A DNA stretch of 64,000 nt from Rhynchospora pubera. Lineage: Eukaryota; Streptophyta; Magnoliopsida; Poales; Cyperaceae. Every line of letters starts with the position of its first letter. Position 1 is the first letter of the stretch. The position numbers and the translations under genes were made by a program. The DNA lies in NCBI GenBank assembly GCA_028095005.1, contig CM051462.1:119898752-119962751 (forward strand), given 5' to 3'. The notes below the pieces were generated by a model that did no database searches, was not told the DNA's origin, and saw only the letters and a list, made by a program, of their open reading frames with translations. Positions 33,701 through 44,968 of the stretch are shown piece by piece.

Positions 33701-36700
33701 GATTAATTCAATTTTCACCAAAGGATACAGTTAGAGTTGCCAAGCAAGTAGAAAAAGATGACGGGCAACGAGTTACCTCATCATACATATATCAACCATG
33801 CTTGCGCAGTAAGTTTGAATTGTCACATAACTATGATAAAGAAACTGGAACTCGGTATAGTTGGTTAATATTTTAAATTGGAACTTCACTGAAGTATGCT
33901 AACAAAAAAATAAAACTCTGTATGCTGAACTTTTATGTTAATATGCAACTTACATGATCTTTGGATTCAACCAGCCGAGGTATTCTTCATGAAGAGCCAA
34001 AGGAAGGTCATAATGGTAGAGATTTGCATAGGGTATGATGCCTAAAATAAACACAAATTATTGATCTTCTGTTGAGCTCTGTTTTGGATTAAATTAAACT
34101 TATTCTTTTTGGTTTGATTAAATTAACTATGAACGAAGACCAGGTGCTGAATGAAGTAAGTTCAAAATCAGGGTACATGCCAAAATTTATTTATCCCTGA
34201 AAGATACAGATTGGTACCATGCATGACAGCTGTGGTTTGGTGCTGTTTCATTCCTGGTAGTCCCATCAATATACTAGTACTTGTGTTTGATCAATGCTTC
34301 CTCGGTTTTTAGGTGTGTGATTATTATGACATCAATTGGAGGAGTTACCTTGTTCAAGTGCGTAGTTAATGAGGTTATTGTAGTATTCAACACCTTCCCA
34401 ATTTATTTCCCCTGCCCCCTCTGTATCAAACATCAAAAGAAACTATATTAAAAACAATACATAGAATTTAATGATATTGGAACTTTTGTGCAGTGGAACT
34501 TGGTCTAGGATAACACTCACCCCTACAATTTACAAGAGCAAGTCAAATTATTGCATGAATTATGCATTGAGCACCAGTTATCTAGGACTTCTTATGAACC
34601 AATTTTGTCTCAATTAGCCCCCCGGTTTAGCCTACCATAGTCTATAGCTACACATTCCATTAAACATAATGGATCTTATTTTAGCCCAGATAAAAGAACT
34701 CAGCAAAAAAAAATAATAAAAAAATAGAGTACTAAATTTGTTAAATAAACTTTCAATGTGAGTATGTGACCCCACATAATAGGTAAATTTTATGAACAAG
34801 TAGAAAAAAAATATATATGAAGCTGTGTGTTAGTACATACTTGGAAAGATCCGAGACCAGGAGATGGAGAAACGGTACGCATCAAATCCCATTTTCTTCA
34901 TTATGTCAACATCTTCCTACAGCAGAATATCTAGTTCAAATAATTTCCCATAGCAAGTGACGAAACGTAGTCCCATAACCATATCAATTGATGCATACAA
35001 AGATAAAGCGGTTCACATCTAAGAATGACATTTATTAAGAATACTTAGCAGAGGGTTACATTAATCGTAAGTTTTATCCTAAGCGTGAAATCATAGGGTC
35101 GGAACCATTTGAGTTGGTACCATCTTAGTTGGTATGCGTGGAACAGTTGAGTTGGTACCATCTTAATTAGATGGTATGCATGGAACGTAATCCATATAAT
35201 CCCAACTCATTTTAAACAATCAAATTATTGTGCAGTACTAAAACAAGTCCCGAAGCCAATTCTTGCTCTGAGGATAATCCCAAAACAGAGTGTATGATAA
35301 ATGCTTGTCAGATGCATTAACATTCTTGTTTGCTCTTTTCTTTTTGAGGCAATATTAATTAATTAATGTTGGTGGTTAGAATAATGTCTTGGCTCAATCA
35401 TCACAGTGAAATATCTTTGTTTCCTGATATATTTTATTCTAATGTATATACTTTTTGTGAAAAAACCGAGCAGCGCGTTCAAATTTTAAAATTAATGTAT
35501 GATTAATACATCAACTCCACAAGAGAAATCGATTGATCTCGTTACAATATGTCAATAAAAAAATCTTATGATCTCGAGCATGTTTTCCCAAAAGTCATGA
35601 ACTTACAAAATTTTCGCAAGCATTCCTGGTACGATCCTCCCAATTGAAAACCCATAAATCATGCCTTCTAAAATCTGCCATATATTTTAGCTTTAGCATG
35701 TTGATAAAAATTGTACATATTGGAACCGATTGGAGGGCTTGACCCATCTTATCTTTTTTTTTAAAAAAAAAGAATTGTAGATACTGGTGAGAAGTCCTCA
35801 AATTGTGTCGGTAGAAATAGGCAAGAGTACGTGAAAGAGACACAATCACATGCTCTTACTGCTGCAAAGCATTAAAAGGTCCTGCCACAAGTGTGCCACG
35901 AACAGTTTGTGGCCATGATGACAAGTAGGGCTGCAAACGAAATTGTTTTTTTCTTTTAACCGTTTCGTTTCGCTCCGGCGAAATAGTTAACGAAATAAAA
36001 TTTTATTTTTTCTGATTTAGCGAAACGATTAACAAAACAATAAAAAATAGACGAAATTCCGTGAATTCACGAAAATTACGTAAATTTTGACCTTTATTCA
36101 CTGTAGGAGGGAATAACTTTTTTCCTATAAATTAGACATGAACTACCTTAGATTTTCAAATATATTTAATTTTTAATATAATTAGCAAAAAAAAAAGAAA
36201 ACTAATTGTAATTATAGAAAAGTAGAAAATACAAAAAAAACTATTTTTGACAAATCGGTGACAAAAAGCAGTCACGCGAATGAATATATAATATATCTTT
36301 GATTACTCTGTTTAAACACCTTCATAAAAATATGACGGATGAAATGGGTATTCATAAATTGTTAATTCGATACTACAATATTGTTCGCAATTTTTACAAA
36401 TAATATACATAATTCAAAATTAGTACCTCAATTATGATATTTTGTTTTCAAAAATATTAATCTTTGGATTTTATTCGCGTTAGGAAGAAAAAGAACTGTT
36501 CTCAAATAAATATTCTTTACATATCCGCACACATTTTAGACCATCCAAATGATTTTTGGAATTGCTTTCCGTCATTCGCTTTTTTCCATCATCTTCATCA
36601 TCCCCAAAAAACGCATTAATAACGGTCTCTTCTCTGTAATTCTCCGCCTTAATCATCTCATCATCCCTTAGAGACGCGTTAATTCTTTTTATTTTTAGAA

Positions 36701-38540
36701 ATGTGTTGATTCTTTTTTTGGAAATCCAGATGAGACGTGAGGAGAAAGCGAACCAGAGAAAAAGGAGATGAGGACAGAGCGCATCAGAGAACGAACCAAA
36801 GGAGAAGGGGGATGGGGAAGAGAGCGGGAGTGAAACAGAATAATTATATATATTAAGTATAACTGTTGCTATATTTACTAGAACTGTTAAATATATTAAC
36901 TAGAGCAGTTAGTTTATTAACTAGAACCTTTATATATTATAACTAGAATATTTATTGTATTAACTAGAACCTTATATATATTAACTAGAACTGTTATTAT
37001 ATTAACTAGAATATTTATATATATTAACTATAACTTTATTATATTAACTAGAACCTTTTATATATATTAACTAGAACTGTTATTATATTAACCAGAAATC
37101 TTTATATATATTAACTAGATCTGTTATGATATTAACTAGAACATTTGTTCTTACAACTAGAACAATTAGGGAGGGAAGGCGTGGGACAAGAGTAAGTGTG
37201 ACGTTGAGAGAAGGGAGGGGGAGGGAGCGAAACAGGAAGGGAGGGATGAGCGCTGGATTTTAAAAAACGGAAATAGTAGTTACGATAGTTTCTAAAAGTA
37301 AAAAACGCGTTTTCAGGAATGATGAAGGATGATAAAATATGGGGATCATCCTTATCAGCCCCGAATGATTTTCCGCTAACAATTTTGTTACTGTATTGAC
37401 AATAAACTTATTTGACAATCATGATAACCAATCATGTACTCTTCGTAGTTTAAAGTAACAGATAGTGTTTCACGCTTTGTACCATTTAGTCGGAAGTTAA
37501 ATTGTCATCTATTAAGCAATTTAAAAATGGTCAGGCCAATTTGTACAATTTATTTAAATGCAAGTCCTACCTCAATTTGCAAAACGGACAAGCCAAATCG
37601 GACTAAATGGCAAATCAGACTAAGGCTTCAAAGCAAAAAAGGAAACCAATCAAAAAGTCGAAGCAAAGATTACCCTTTCGTACAAGCAAATCCTAAGCTC
37701 ATTTAGCTATCATTTAGCATTCCAATGAAAAATGCTTGGACCCACAGATCAATATATAATCCATAAGTATGTTTTGAGTAAACATCATTGAAAAGATAAA
37801 TTAAAATAGCAGTCTTACCTTATATCGATGATATTCATCTACTGTTACATCTGCAGTGGCATTATTTGGTATATTACCTGTTCATTCAGAGGTTAAAATG
37901 AGTAAATTTCTTTGTACTAATTGAATATCAACAGAACTAAGAAAAACTGTAGTAACTTTAATGTCAGTAAAACTAAACATGTATAGGCTAAATGCATATT
38001 ATATGAAGAGGTTTCCAACAGAAAATCAAGAGTAGATTTATTCAAAATGAGTATACATGGGTCAAAATAAAAAGACATGCTAACATTAATTTGACAATTA
38101 CATGTTTCGGTCAAATTCATTTCCCTGTGCCAAATGGAATCATAATATCTATGGTCATGTAAAATCGATCTACAGATTAATTTTTTTATTAACTCAATGG
38201 TATTTTCTATATAGATATAAGGTGTACATATATGTAAACAATAAGACAGATTCATAGACTATTTCTTTTTAAAAAAAAAAGGTATTATTGTTGCTTTCAT
38301 AAAGTGTCTTTTTTTCACATTTTTCCTCTGACGATAGTGCTATACCAAGGTTTGGCCTGGTATACGTTGCTTGATCTAGGTATACTTGTATTAATTTGGG
38401 TCAATTTTATATGTGGTCAATAGCAGCGTACTTTTGCTTGATAGCTATTTTCGGCCAGAGAATTTGTTGAAGAATAATCACGCAGTAGTAAATAAATGTA
38501 AAGAATATCTCCGGAAAAAAAAAATACACCCAGACAAAAA

Positions 38541-38571
<31 letters not shown>

Positions 38572-38915
38572 GAAAATAAGAAGAGATGGGGTTGAACCTG
38601 ATTTATGGTGGAAAAAAAAAAGTTAACACATTACTTATAGTTTCAACTTTCAAGTTAGAGAAAATTTAGCCAAATAAAAGAACATTTAATTAACTTACCT
38701 GGTTTCTTTACAAAGGTGTCCCAAATGCTGGGGCCTCTGCCTCCCTGCAATGCCATCCCTTCCACCTGATATGCCGATGCCGCAGTGCCGAAAACAAAGC
38801 CTTTGGGGAAGCTTGCACGGCTCAGTCCGGCCGTGTCATGAGCCGATTGCTCTGCTTGGGCATGCCCAAATGTGAACATTGTTAGTAAAGCTAGAGAGAA
38901 AATGAGACGTTTCAT
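30800..38915 (-). CDS. BGLU44-like: GH1 beta-glucosidase, BGLU44-like, secreted, 497 aa
   Basis: Twelve minus-strand exons join in phase: 38699-38915, 37819-37877, 34841-34916, 34349-34420, 33954-34041, 33233-33476, 32817-32932, 32185-32402, 32017-32048, 31567-31669, 31397-31466 and 30800-30998. They give 497 aa, normal for plant GH1. Residues 1-21 form a signal peptide (MKRLIFSLALLTMFTFGHA). Family motifs in order are FVFGTAASAYQVEG, DAYRFSISWSRIFP, PYANLYHYDLPLAL, the acid/base Glu in TMNEP (about E197), GYDNGFHAPGRC, the nucleophile Glu in ISENG (about E407) and YFAWSLLDNFEW. The retaining mechanism hydrolyses beta-glucosides or beta-mannosides. The HYDLPLAL loop suggests the BGLU43/44 branch, so the substrate is inferred only. 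Intron 2 is 2.9 kb and holds MULE C. The viral insertion begins a few hundred bp upstream of this gene's ATG, in divergent orientation. Confidence 0.92.
35112..35185. repeat. short imperfect tandem duplication in GH1 intron 2
   Basis: TGAGTTGGTACCATCTTA is followed by GGTATGCGTGGAAC and then repeats with small changes (GGTATGCATGGAAC), with a unit of about 40 bp. Confidence 0.6.
35926..35945. mobile_element. isolated hAT-like terminus TAGGGCTGCAAACG
   Basis: The sequence matches the 5' end of the hAT element at 47477 and is followed by CGTTTCGTTTCG-rich DNA of the same flavour to about 36070. No right end or TSD partner was found, so it appears truncated. Confidence 0.45.
36557..37363. mobile_element. 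MULE-like element C in GH1 intron 2, 807 bp, TSD AATGATTTT
   Basis: AATGATTTT occurs exactly at 36548-36556 and 37364-37372. The element lies inverted relative to A and B: it begins TGGAATTGCTTTCC and ends GGATCATCCTTATCAGCCCCG. The interior has tandem ATATTAACTAGAACTGTTAT-type units (about 36850-37160) followed by a purine-rich GGGAGGGAG stretch. Confidence 0.85.
38538..38571. repeat. (TAAA)n microsatellite in GH1 intron 1
   Basis: About eight perfect TAAA units, 130 bp from the 3' edge of exon 1. Confidence 0.8.
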
Positions 38916-39250
38916 ACTGAGGAGTGTACTGGAAGAGAGAAGAGGGAGAGGAAATTAAGAGGTAGAGTGGGAATGGATATATCAGCTGAAGAGAAGTAGC
39001 ACACAGACAGTGGAAGTGTGCTCTTTAACTCCTTTCTGTTTCCTTTTTCTCTTTTTCTGTTGGGGAAAGATCAATTGATGATGTGTCATAGGAAACTCAA
39101 TTCATGTGTCGCGCAACACAATGGTGTAGCGCACATGAAGACAAATTGTAGTGTGGAAGAAAAATTAAAGGAAACCCATATTGCACCCAGAAAAGTTTAG
39201 ATGAATAATCTTGATTTACACTTAAATTTCAGGATAACATATTCATAAAA
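38916..39250. other. GH1 5' flank up to the viral insertion
   Basis: This is the presumed leader and core promoter of the GH1 gene (read on minus), with a TATATCC about 55 bp upstream of the ATG. The point where host DNA ends and viral DNA begins cannot be fixed by eye. Confidence 0.5.
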
Positions 39251-39349
39251 GGTATAATCAAACCTAAAAGCCGACCTAGAAATATTTGAGATAAAAAGTC
39301 ATTTAGAAATTAAGGATAAATCTTGATACTAATAAAATTAATTTTATTT

Positions 39350-39748
39350 ATGAGCGACTGGCGTCTCACTGCTGAAAGTTCAGTATACAGAGAAGCCCTG
39401 CGAGCAACAGAATCATTAGAAGAGCCAGCCCTTGGTTTCGTTAAACCATCTGAAGCAACACAAAAGGGCACCTCAACAATTATCAAGCAGAACAACACTA
39501 TCATCCAGCTGCTTGTTAAAATCAAGGAAGAACTTGAAGATTGCAAGGATCAAATAAGAGACCTCAGAAGGACAAAAGCGCCTGAAGGGTCTGACACATC
39601 CGAGGCCCTAGAACAAATCCAAAATCAACTCAAGAACTTGAGTCTCGGACCGCCAACAACCTCAAAACGGCCAACCATAACGGGCAAATTTTTCGTATAT
39701 CGTGACCCAAAGAAAATATACGAAGAAGAGAAGAAAAAGATACAATGA
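39350..39748 (+). CDS. badnavirus ORF2-like virion-associated protein, 132 aa
   Basis: ATG 39350 gives a protein beginning MSDWRLTAESSVYREAL. A Pro-rich turn follows, then the IIKQNNTIIQLLVKIKEEL segment typical of badnavirus ORF2. After that come a heptad-like coiled coil (residues about 50-95) and a basic C-terminus ending KKIYEEEKKKIQ. Its TGA overlaps the polyprotein start as ATGA (39745-39748), the arrangement known for badnaviruses and consistent with leaky scanning. A TTG at 39323 extends the frame but is not needed. In the virus family this small protein associates with particles and binds nucleic acid. The gene is intact. Confidence 0.82.
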   Translation: MSDWRLTAESSVYREALRATESLEEPALGFVKPSEATQKGTSTIIKQNNTIIQLLVKIKEELEDCKDQIRDLRRTKAPEGSDTSEALEQIQNQLKNLSLGPPTTSKRPTITGKFFVYRDPKKIYEEEKKKIQ

Positions 39749-42700
39749 GTCGTACTCAAACGGAAACAGTGGGTAGACCATCTGTATCAGGCCACGAAAA
39801 CCAAATACCAACCGTTGAAGATCAAATCCGGGATTACAGACTCGGAAGCCGGTTACGGTATGAGGCACAAAGAAGATTGCCAAGGCGTAGGCAATATCGA
39901 AGGACACTAGAATCTCAACTAAGTCCTGATGCGGAACTAAGCGTCTCACAGTTTCGCAGAGCACAACAAGTTCCAGCAGAAACACTATACCAAGCTGGAT
40001 GGAGCGAAAGAAATCATCGGGTATACCAACATTATTCCGATGAAAGAATTTTGGTGGTTGGAGATCAAAGGGAAATCCCTTTTATCTCTCAGGAAAGCTA
40101 CAACAGGCTCGTCGAAGAAGGATTACAGCACTTACACATAGGTGTTGTAATGGTCAGGTTATACGCTCTGCACAGAAGAAGTGCAGGGGTAAATGCTCTA
40201 GTTGTTTTAAGAGACACAAGATGGGGTAATGATACCTCACTGATAAGTTCCATGGAAATGGACTTAACAGACAACACACAACTGGCATACGCAGTTCCTG
40301 ACATGATGGTTAGTATTCATGATTTTTACAATCATATCCAATTGGTTGTACAAACTCATGGGTATGAATCATGGCGAGGTGGAGAAAGCAACCTCTTAAT
40401 CTCTCGATCTTTAATAGGGAGATTATCAAACACCAGCCACACCAACTTTCGGTACAATGTCCAAGGTGTAACAGAACACCTAGCAAGCAGAGGCATAAGG
40501 GCTATACCGGGACAACCTAGGTCAACCGAGGAATTGAGAGGCCAACGATGGATAATCAGACCACCAGCAATTCCAGAAGTACAACACCCACAAACAATTC
40601 GAGTCAGATCAAGAACTGATGGCTCCCTAGCCATTAGATTTGGTGGATATACAGCAACCGCACCAGCAGAACCAGCAGTTGTTGGGTCTAATGATGAAGA
40701 AGAACTAGATGGAGAAATGGCTCTGATGGTGACAATTGAAGAGCCAGAAACCTTGGAAGAGTTGGAATCAATCCAACTACTAGCATCTCTGTCTAGAGAA
40801 GGGCCGATGCTAGATTATTGTCCAATCTGGGATAAAGATGAAGAATCAGAGGAAGAATGGCTCAATCCATTCGCCTCTGAAGGTGATAAAGACAAACTGT
40901 CGCACTTTGCATACGCGGCAGAAGAAACAGAACTAGAATATCCTAAGATGAAGGCTTTCACAAAAATGATGGAATCAGCTTTTTCAACAGCTGAGAGCTC
41001 ACTCACTCAGAGAAGGCCAACGGAACCAGTAATGGGTCCTGTTAGCTATCCACCAGCAAGCACATCACGGCAAACACCGATGCCAACAATACATGAAATC
41101 AGAGATCATGTTGGCAGACTCAAAGGAGGTTATGCACAACAGCATAGCGGGAGGTTCAACCTTCCAGATGCTCAAAGTGACAAAGGTGCAATTCTGGTAT
41201 TACCAGAAGATATTGGGCAATACGGTGATGTAATTTCTCGATGGGAATCAATTACTCTCAATGTGGTTAATGACCGCAACTGGACGGATAACAAGAGTAA
41301 GGTGATTTTCATTGAAAATCTCCTAGGGGATGTAGAGAAAAAGATGTTTATCCAATGGAGAATGGCGTACCCCCATGAATATGAAGAATTAATAGCAGTT
41401 GCAGATGATCCCCAAAACGTAATCTCCTGCATTCGAAGGATGATACTGCTAGAGGATCCATACCAAGGGTCTACTGAAGAACAGACACGCGCTTACCAAG
41501 ACCTTGAGCGCTTGTCATGCAACCATGTTAAGGATCTGTTCAATTACATGAATGATTACAAGATCCTTGCAGCAAAATCCGGGAGGATGTACATTTCCTC
41601 AGAACTCTCGGAAAAATTCTTCAGAAAAATGCCACCTCTAATCGGAAAAGAACTAGAAAAGGCATTTTTGGACAAATACCCTGGAGCAGCGATAGGCGTT
41701 ATGCCAAGAATAAATTTCTCATACCAGTACCTGGCTGAAAGATGCAAACAAGCTGCACTCCAAAGGAGCTTGAAAGATCTCTCCTTTTGCAGCAAAATCC
41801 CATTACCAGGCTACTATGGTGAAAGAAAGAAGTATGGACTTCGCAAGTCCAAAACTTACAAAGGCAAACCCCACGAATCTCATGTGCGTGTTTTCAAGAG
41901 AAAACATGCTGACAAGGTCCGCAAATGCAAGTGTTTCATTTGTGGAGAAGAAGGGCATTTTGCGCGAGAGTGTAACCGCAAAACAGGAAACATTGCCAGG
42001 GCAGCCATTATTGAAAATATGGAACTGTCAGATAGCTGGGATGTCCTCTCAGTTGATCTCAATGAACCTGATAGTGACGCAATATGCTCATTATCTGAAG
42101 GAGAAGTTGGAAATGTTGCTTCAGCCGTAATCAATGATTTACCATTCGGCGAGCAATCATTTATGATGCAGGCAGAGCAATTGAGCTGGCGAAGTTATAT
42201 ACAACTGCCTGAAGATCAAAAAGATTGTCCCCATGATTGGCAGGACAATGATTCAGTTCCAACGGGACATGAAAAATGTTCCATGTGTAAGGAAATGACA
42301 ACTGAATCAACAAGGGCATACTGTAAAAACTGCCGCCTAACAGTATGTCCTATGTGTTCCAGATTCAGGCTGGGCAGACGAATACGAACTAAGGTGCAGC
42401 CAATAGCACCTTATGATAGTAAGGATCAGCTAATCAATGAGCTGATGTTTTATGTTCAATACCTCTTGGCGGAAAATGGAAAACTCAAGCAACAACTGTT
42501 TGAGGCCAGAACAGAGGATCTCGAAGCCGAGTTTGATGAATTAATGAAGAAGGATAAAGGAAAAACCAAACTACGGTTTGAAGATGAAGAGGTAGATGAG
42601 GAAATAGAGATGGAACCAAGAAATCCAACGGGAGCTCTTCGAATAGCTTCTGCCAATACCATCTCTACCGAGGAAATTGAGCAATTCAATACAGTGGTCC

Positions 42701-44817
42701 AAGACCCTGTAAGAGGAAAAAGGGTTCTGAACAGACTCTACAACATGGAGATAACCTTTGAAATTCCAGGAGTCAACCCATTCAAGGTTCAAGCAATTCT
42801 TGACACAGGAGCGACTGTCTGTTGTGTCAACCAAGAAATTGTCCCACAAGAGGCATTGGAGCCAAGTGCCTATCCTATACAAATAAATGGGGTAAACTCG
42901 ACTCAGATAGCCAGTCTAAAACTCAAAAATGGTAGTATGCTGATTGAGTCGAATAGGTTCAGAATTCCCTTCACCTATTCTTTTTCGATGGGGAAGAAGG
43001 AGGGAGTTCAGATGCTGATCGGGTGCAATTTTATCCGATCCATGCAAGGTGGATTGCGAATCGAAGGCCAGAACGTGACTTTTTACAAAAATATCACAAC
43101 AATTGCAACCACAACAGATGCTGAGGTGGTACAAGTCGCAATTCCTGAGCTCGACCTGACGGGCTTGGAATACATTGAAGTAAGAGAGGCCGTAGCATAC
43201 CACCAAGAGCAAGAGTCACAGCAGTTTAAGGAGAAATTCAGACCACTACTCAACAGACTAAAAGAGCAGGGGTTCATTGGAGAAAACCCTCTGAAACACT
43301 GGTCGAAAAATCAGGTGACGTGCTCTCTCGACATCATAAATCCTGATCTCCAGATTCAGGATAAACCCCTAAAGCATGTGACGCCTCAAATGAAAGAACA
43401 ATTCGAAAAACATACAAAGGCGTTATTACAACTGGGAGTAATTAGGCCTAGTAAAAGCAGGCACAGAACCATGGCTATAATGGTCAATTCTGGAACCACC
43501 ATTGACCCAATCACTGGCAAAGAAATTAAAGGCAAAGAGCGCATGGTATTCAACTATAGGTCCCTCAACGATAATACCCATAAGGATCAGTATAGCCTCC
43601 CTGGCATCAATACTATCCTTAAAAAGGTCGGTCACAGTAAGATCTACTCGAAATTCGACCTCAAGAGTGGATTTCATCAGGTGGCAATGGCACCTGAGTC
43701 AATTGAATGGACTGCTTTTGTGGTGCCCGGTGGACTATATGAATGGCTCGTTATGCCATTTGGATTGAAGAACGCACCGGCTATTTTTCAAAGAAAGATG
43801 GATCAGTGTTTTGCTGGTACCGAAGATTTTATAGCGGTGTATATTGATGATATTCTAGTATTTTCTGAGAATGAACAACAACATGCTGAGCACCTCAGAA
43901 AAATGCTAGAAATTTGTGAAAAATGGGGTCTCGTACTCTCTCCAACAAAAATGAAGATAGCAGTTAGAGAAATTGAATTCCTTGGAGCAATCATTGGAAG
44001 GAGTAAGGTGAAACTCCAACCCCATGTCATAAAGAAGATCGTCTCCTTTGATGAGGAGAAACTGAAAGAAAAGGCCGGACTCCGAGCATGGTTAGGCATA
44101 CTCAATTACGCCAGAAGTTACATTCCAAAACTTGGGACTCTTCTAGGTCCCTTGTACACAAAAACCAGCCCTCATGGAGATAAGCGCCTTAAACCGTCTG
44201 ATTATGAACTAATCAGAAAAATCAAGGAAAAAGTGCAAAACTTGCCAGATCTGGAGCTTCCACCAACAGGGAGCTATATCATCCTTGAAACAGACGGATG
44301 CATGGAAGGATGGGGTGGCATATGCAAATGGAAACCAAAGAAACATGACCCTAGATCCATAGAAAAGATTTGTGCCTATGCTAGCGGTAAATTTCCGGTG
44401 ATCAAGTCAACCATTGATGCAGAAATACACGCTTGCATGGAAACATTGAAGGCACTAAAAATCCACTACCTTGATCAGCAGGAGATAACGCTGAGGACTG
44501 ATTGTCAAGCAATAATATCCTTTTTCAATAAGTCAGCCCAAAATAAACCATCAAGGGTTAGATGGATAAACTTTGTTGATTATGTAACAGGGACAGGAGT
44601 GCAAATTAACTTTGAGCATATAGATGGTAAGCTAAACAGTTTAGCAGATGCACTCTCCCGATTAACAACAAAATTGGCTGTCACCAGCGAGATACAAGAA
44701 CAACAAGAGCTATTCTTAGCACATCTTGAAGGAGCATTCGAAGAAGCAGACCGATTTAGTGATAGCCTGAACAAGCAGATGAATGAGCTAATTTTAAAAA
44801 TTAGCTCCTTACTCTGA
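39745..44817 (+). CDS. badnavirus-like polyprotein, 1690 aa, uninterrupted
   Basis: Domains in order: movement-protein-like region (about residues 75-280); acidic linker; capsid region (about 430-720); a CCHC zinc knuckle near residues 730-743 (CFICGEEGHFAREC); and a second Cys cluster (about 828-871) with exact CX2CX11CX2CX4CX2C spacing, a badnavirus hallmark. Next come an aspartic protease with LDTGA (Asp near 1020), reverse transcriptase with YIDD (near 1366), and RNase H with ETDG (Asp near 1517), the later Asp in RTDC and the terminal HIDGKLNSLADALSR. All catalytic motifs are present and there is no stop or frameshift. The family processes this product into movement, capsid, protease and RT/RNase H proteins. 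Length is in the usual badnavirus range, at its lower side. The copy is either a recent insertion or has been conserved by chance. Confidence 0.93.
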   Translation: MSRTQTETVGRPSVSGHENQIPTVEDQIRDYRLGSRLRYEAQRRLPRRRQYRRTLESQLSPDAELSVSQFRRAQQVPAETLYQAGWSERNHRVYQHYSDERILVVGDQREIPFISQESYNRLVEEGLQHLHIGVVMVRLYALHRRSAGVNALVVLRDTRWGNDTSLISSMEMDLTDNTQLAYAVPDMMVSIHDFYNHIQLVVQTHGYESWRGGESNLLISRSLIGRLSNTSHTNFRYNVQGVTEHLASRGIRAIPGQPRSTEELRGQRWIIRPPAIPEVQHPQTIRVRSRTDGSLAIRFGGYTATAPAEPAVVGSNDEEELDGEMALMVTIEEPETLEELESIQLLASLSREGPMLDYCPIWDKDEESEEEWLNPFASEGDKDKLSHFAYAAEETELEYPKMKAFTKMMESAFSTAESSLTQRRPTEPVMGPVSYPPASTSRQTPMPTIHEIRDHVGRLKGGYAQQHSGRFNLPDAQSDKGAILVLPEDIGQYGDVISRWESITLNVVNDRNWTDNKSKVIFIENLLGDVEKKMFIQWRMAYPHEYEELIAVADDPQNVISCIRRMILLEDPYQGSTEEQTRAYQDLERLSCNHVKDLFNYMNDYKILAAKSGRMYISSELSEKFFRKMPPLIGKELEKAFLDKYPGAAIGVMPRINFSYQYLAERCKQAALQRSLKDLSFCSKIPLPGYYGERKKYGLRKSKTYKGKPHESHVRVFKRKHADKVRKCKCFICGEEGHFARECNRKTGNIARAAIIENMELSDSWDVLSVDLNEPDSDAICSLSEGEVGNVASAVINDLPFGEQSFMMQAEQLSWRSYIQLPEDQKDCPHDWQDNDSVPTGHEKCSMCKEMTTESTRAYCKNCRLTVCPMCSRFRLGRRIRTKVQPIAPYDSKDQLINELMFYVQYLLAENGKLKQQLFEARTEDLEAEFDELMKKDKGKTKLRFEDEEVDEEIEMEPRNPTGALRIASANTISTEEIEQFNTVVQDPVRGKRVLNRLYNMEITFEIPGVNPFKVQAILDTGATVCCVNQEIVPQEALEPSAYPIQINGVNSTQIASLKLKNGSMLIESNRFRIPFTYSFSMGKKEGVQMLIGCNFIRSMQGGLRIEGQNVTFYKNITTIATTTDAEVVQVAIPELDLTGLEYIEVREAVAYHQEQESQQFKEKFRPLLNRLKEQGFIGENPLKHWSKNQVTCSLDIINPDLQIQDKPLKHVTPQMKEQFEKHTKALLQLGVIRPSKSRHRTMAIMVNSGTTIDPITGKEIKGKERMVFNYRSLNDNTHKDQYSLPGINTILKKVGHSKIYSKFDLKSGFHQVAMAPESIEWTAFVVPGGLYEWLVMPFGLKNAPAIFQRKMDQCFAGTEDFIAVYIDDILVFSENEQQHAEHLRKMLEICEKWGLVLSPTKMKIAVREIEFLGAIIGRSKVKLQPHVIKKIVSFDEEKLKEKAGLRAWLGILNYARSYIPKLGTLLGPLYTKTSPHGDKRLKPSDYELIRKIKEKVQNLPDLELPPTGSYIILETDGCMEGWGGICKWKPKKHDPRSIEKICAYASGKFPVIKSTIDAEIHACMETLKALKIHYLDQQEITLRTDCQAIISFFNKSAQNKPSRVRWINFVDYVTGTGVQINFEHIDGKLNSLADALSRLTTKLAVTSEIQEQQELFLAHLEGAFEEADRFSDSLNKQMNELILKISSLL

Positions 44818-44876
44818 TTTCCCTTTAAAATCCAAATAAATGTTTAATTATTTTGTTTTTCTTTTTCAGGTCTGAT

Positions 44877-44925
44877 GGTAATCTACGGAAAACCATTGAT
44901 CTTTGACAGTAATCTACGGAAAACT
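44877..44925. repeat. short direct repeat before the extra viral ORF
   Basis: GTAATCTACGGAAAAC occurs twice about 32 bp apart in the gap between the polyprotein stop and the next ORF. Confidence 0.7.
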
Positions 44926-44968
44926 GTCTTTTGTTTAATAGTTTCAGTTTGTTTATATTTTTGCAGAA

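Noticed and set aside
39662..39985. 107-aa minus-strand ORF and other antisense ORFs across the viral region
   Set aside because: Shadows of the long polyprotein frame.
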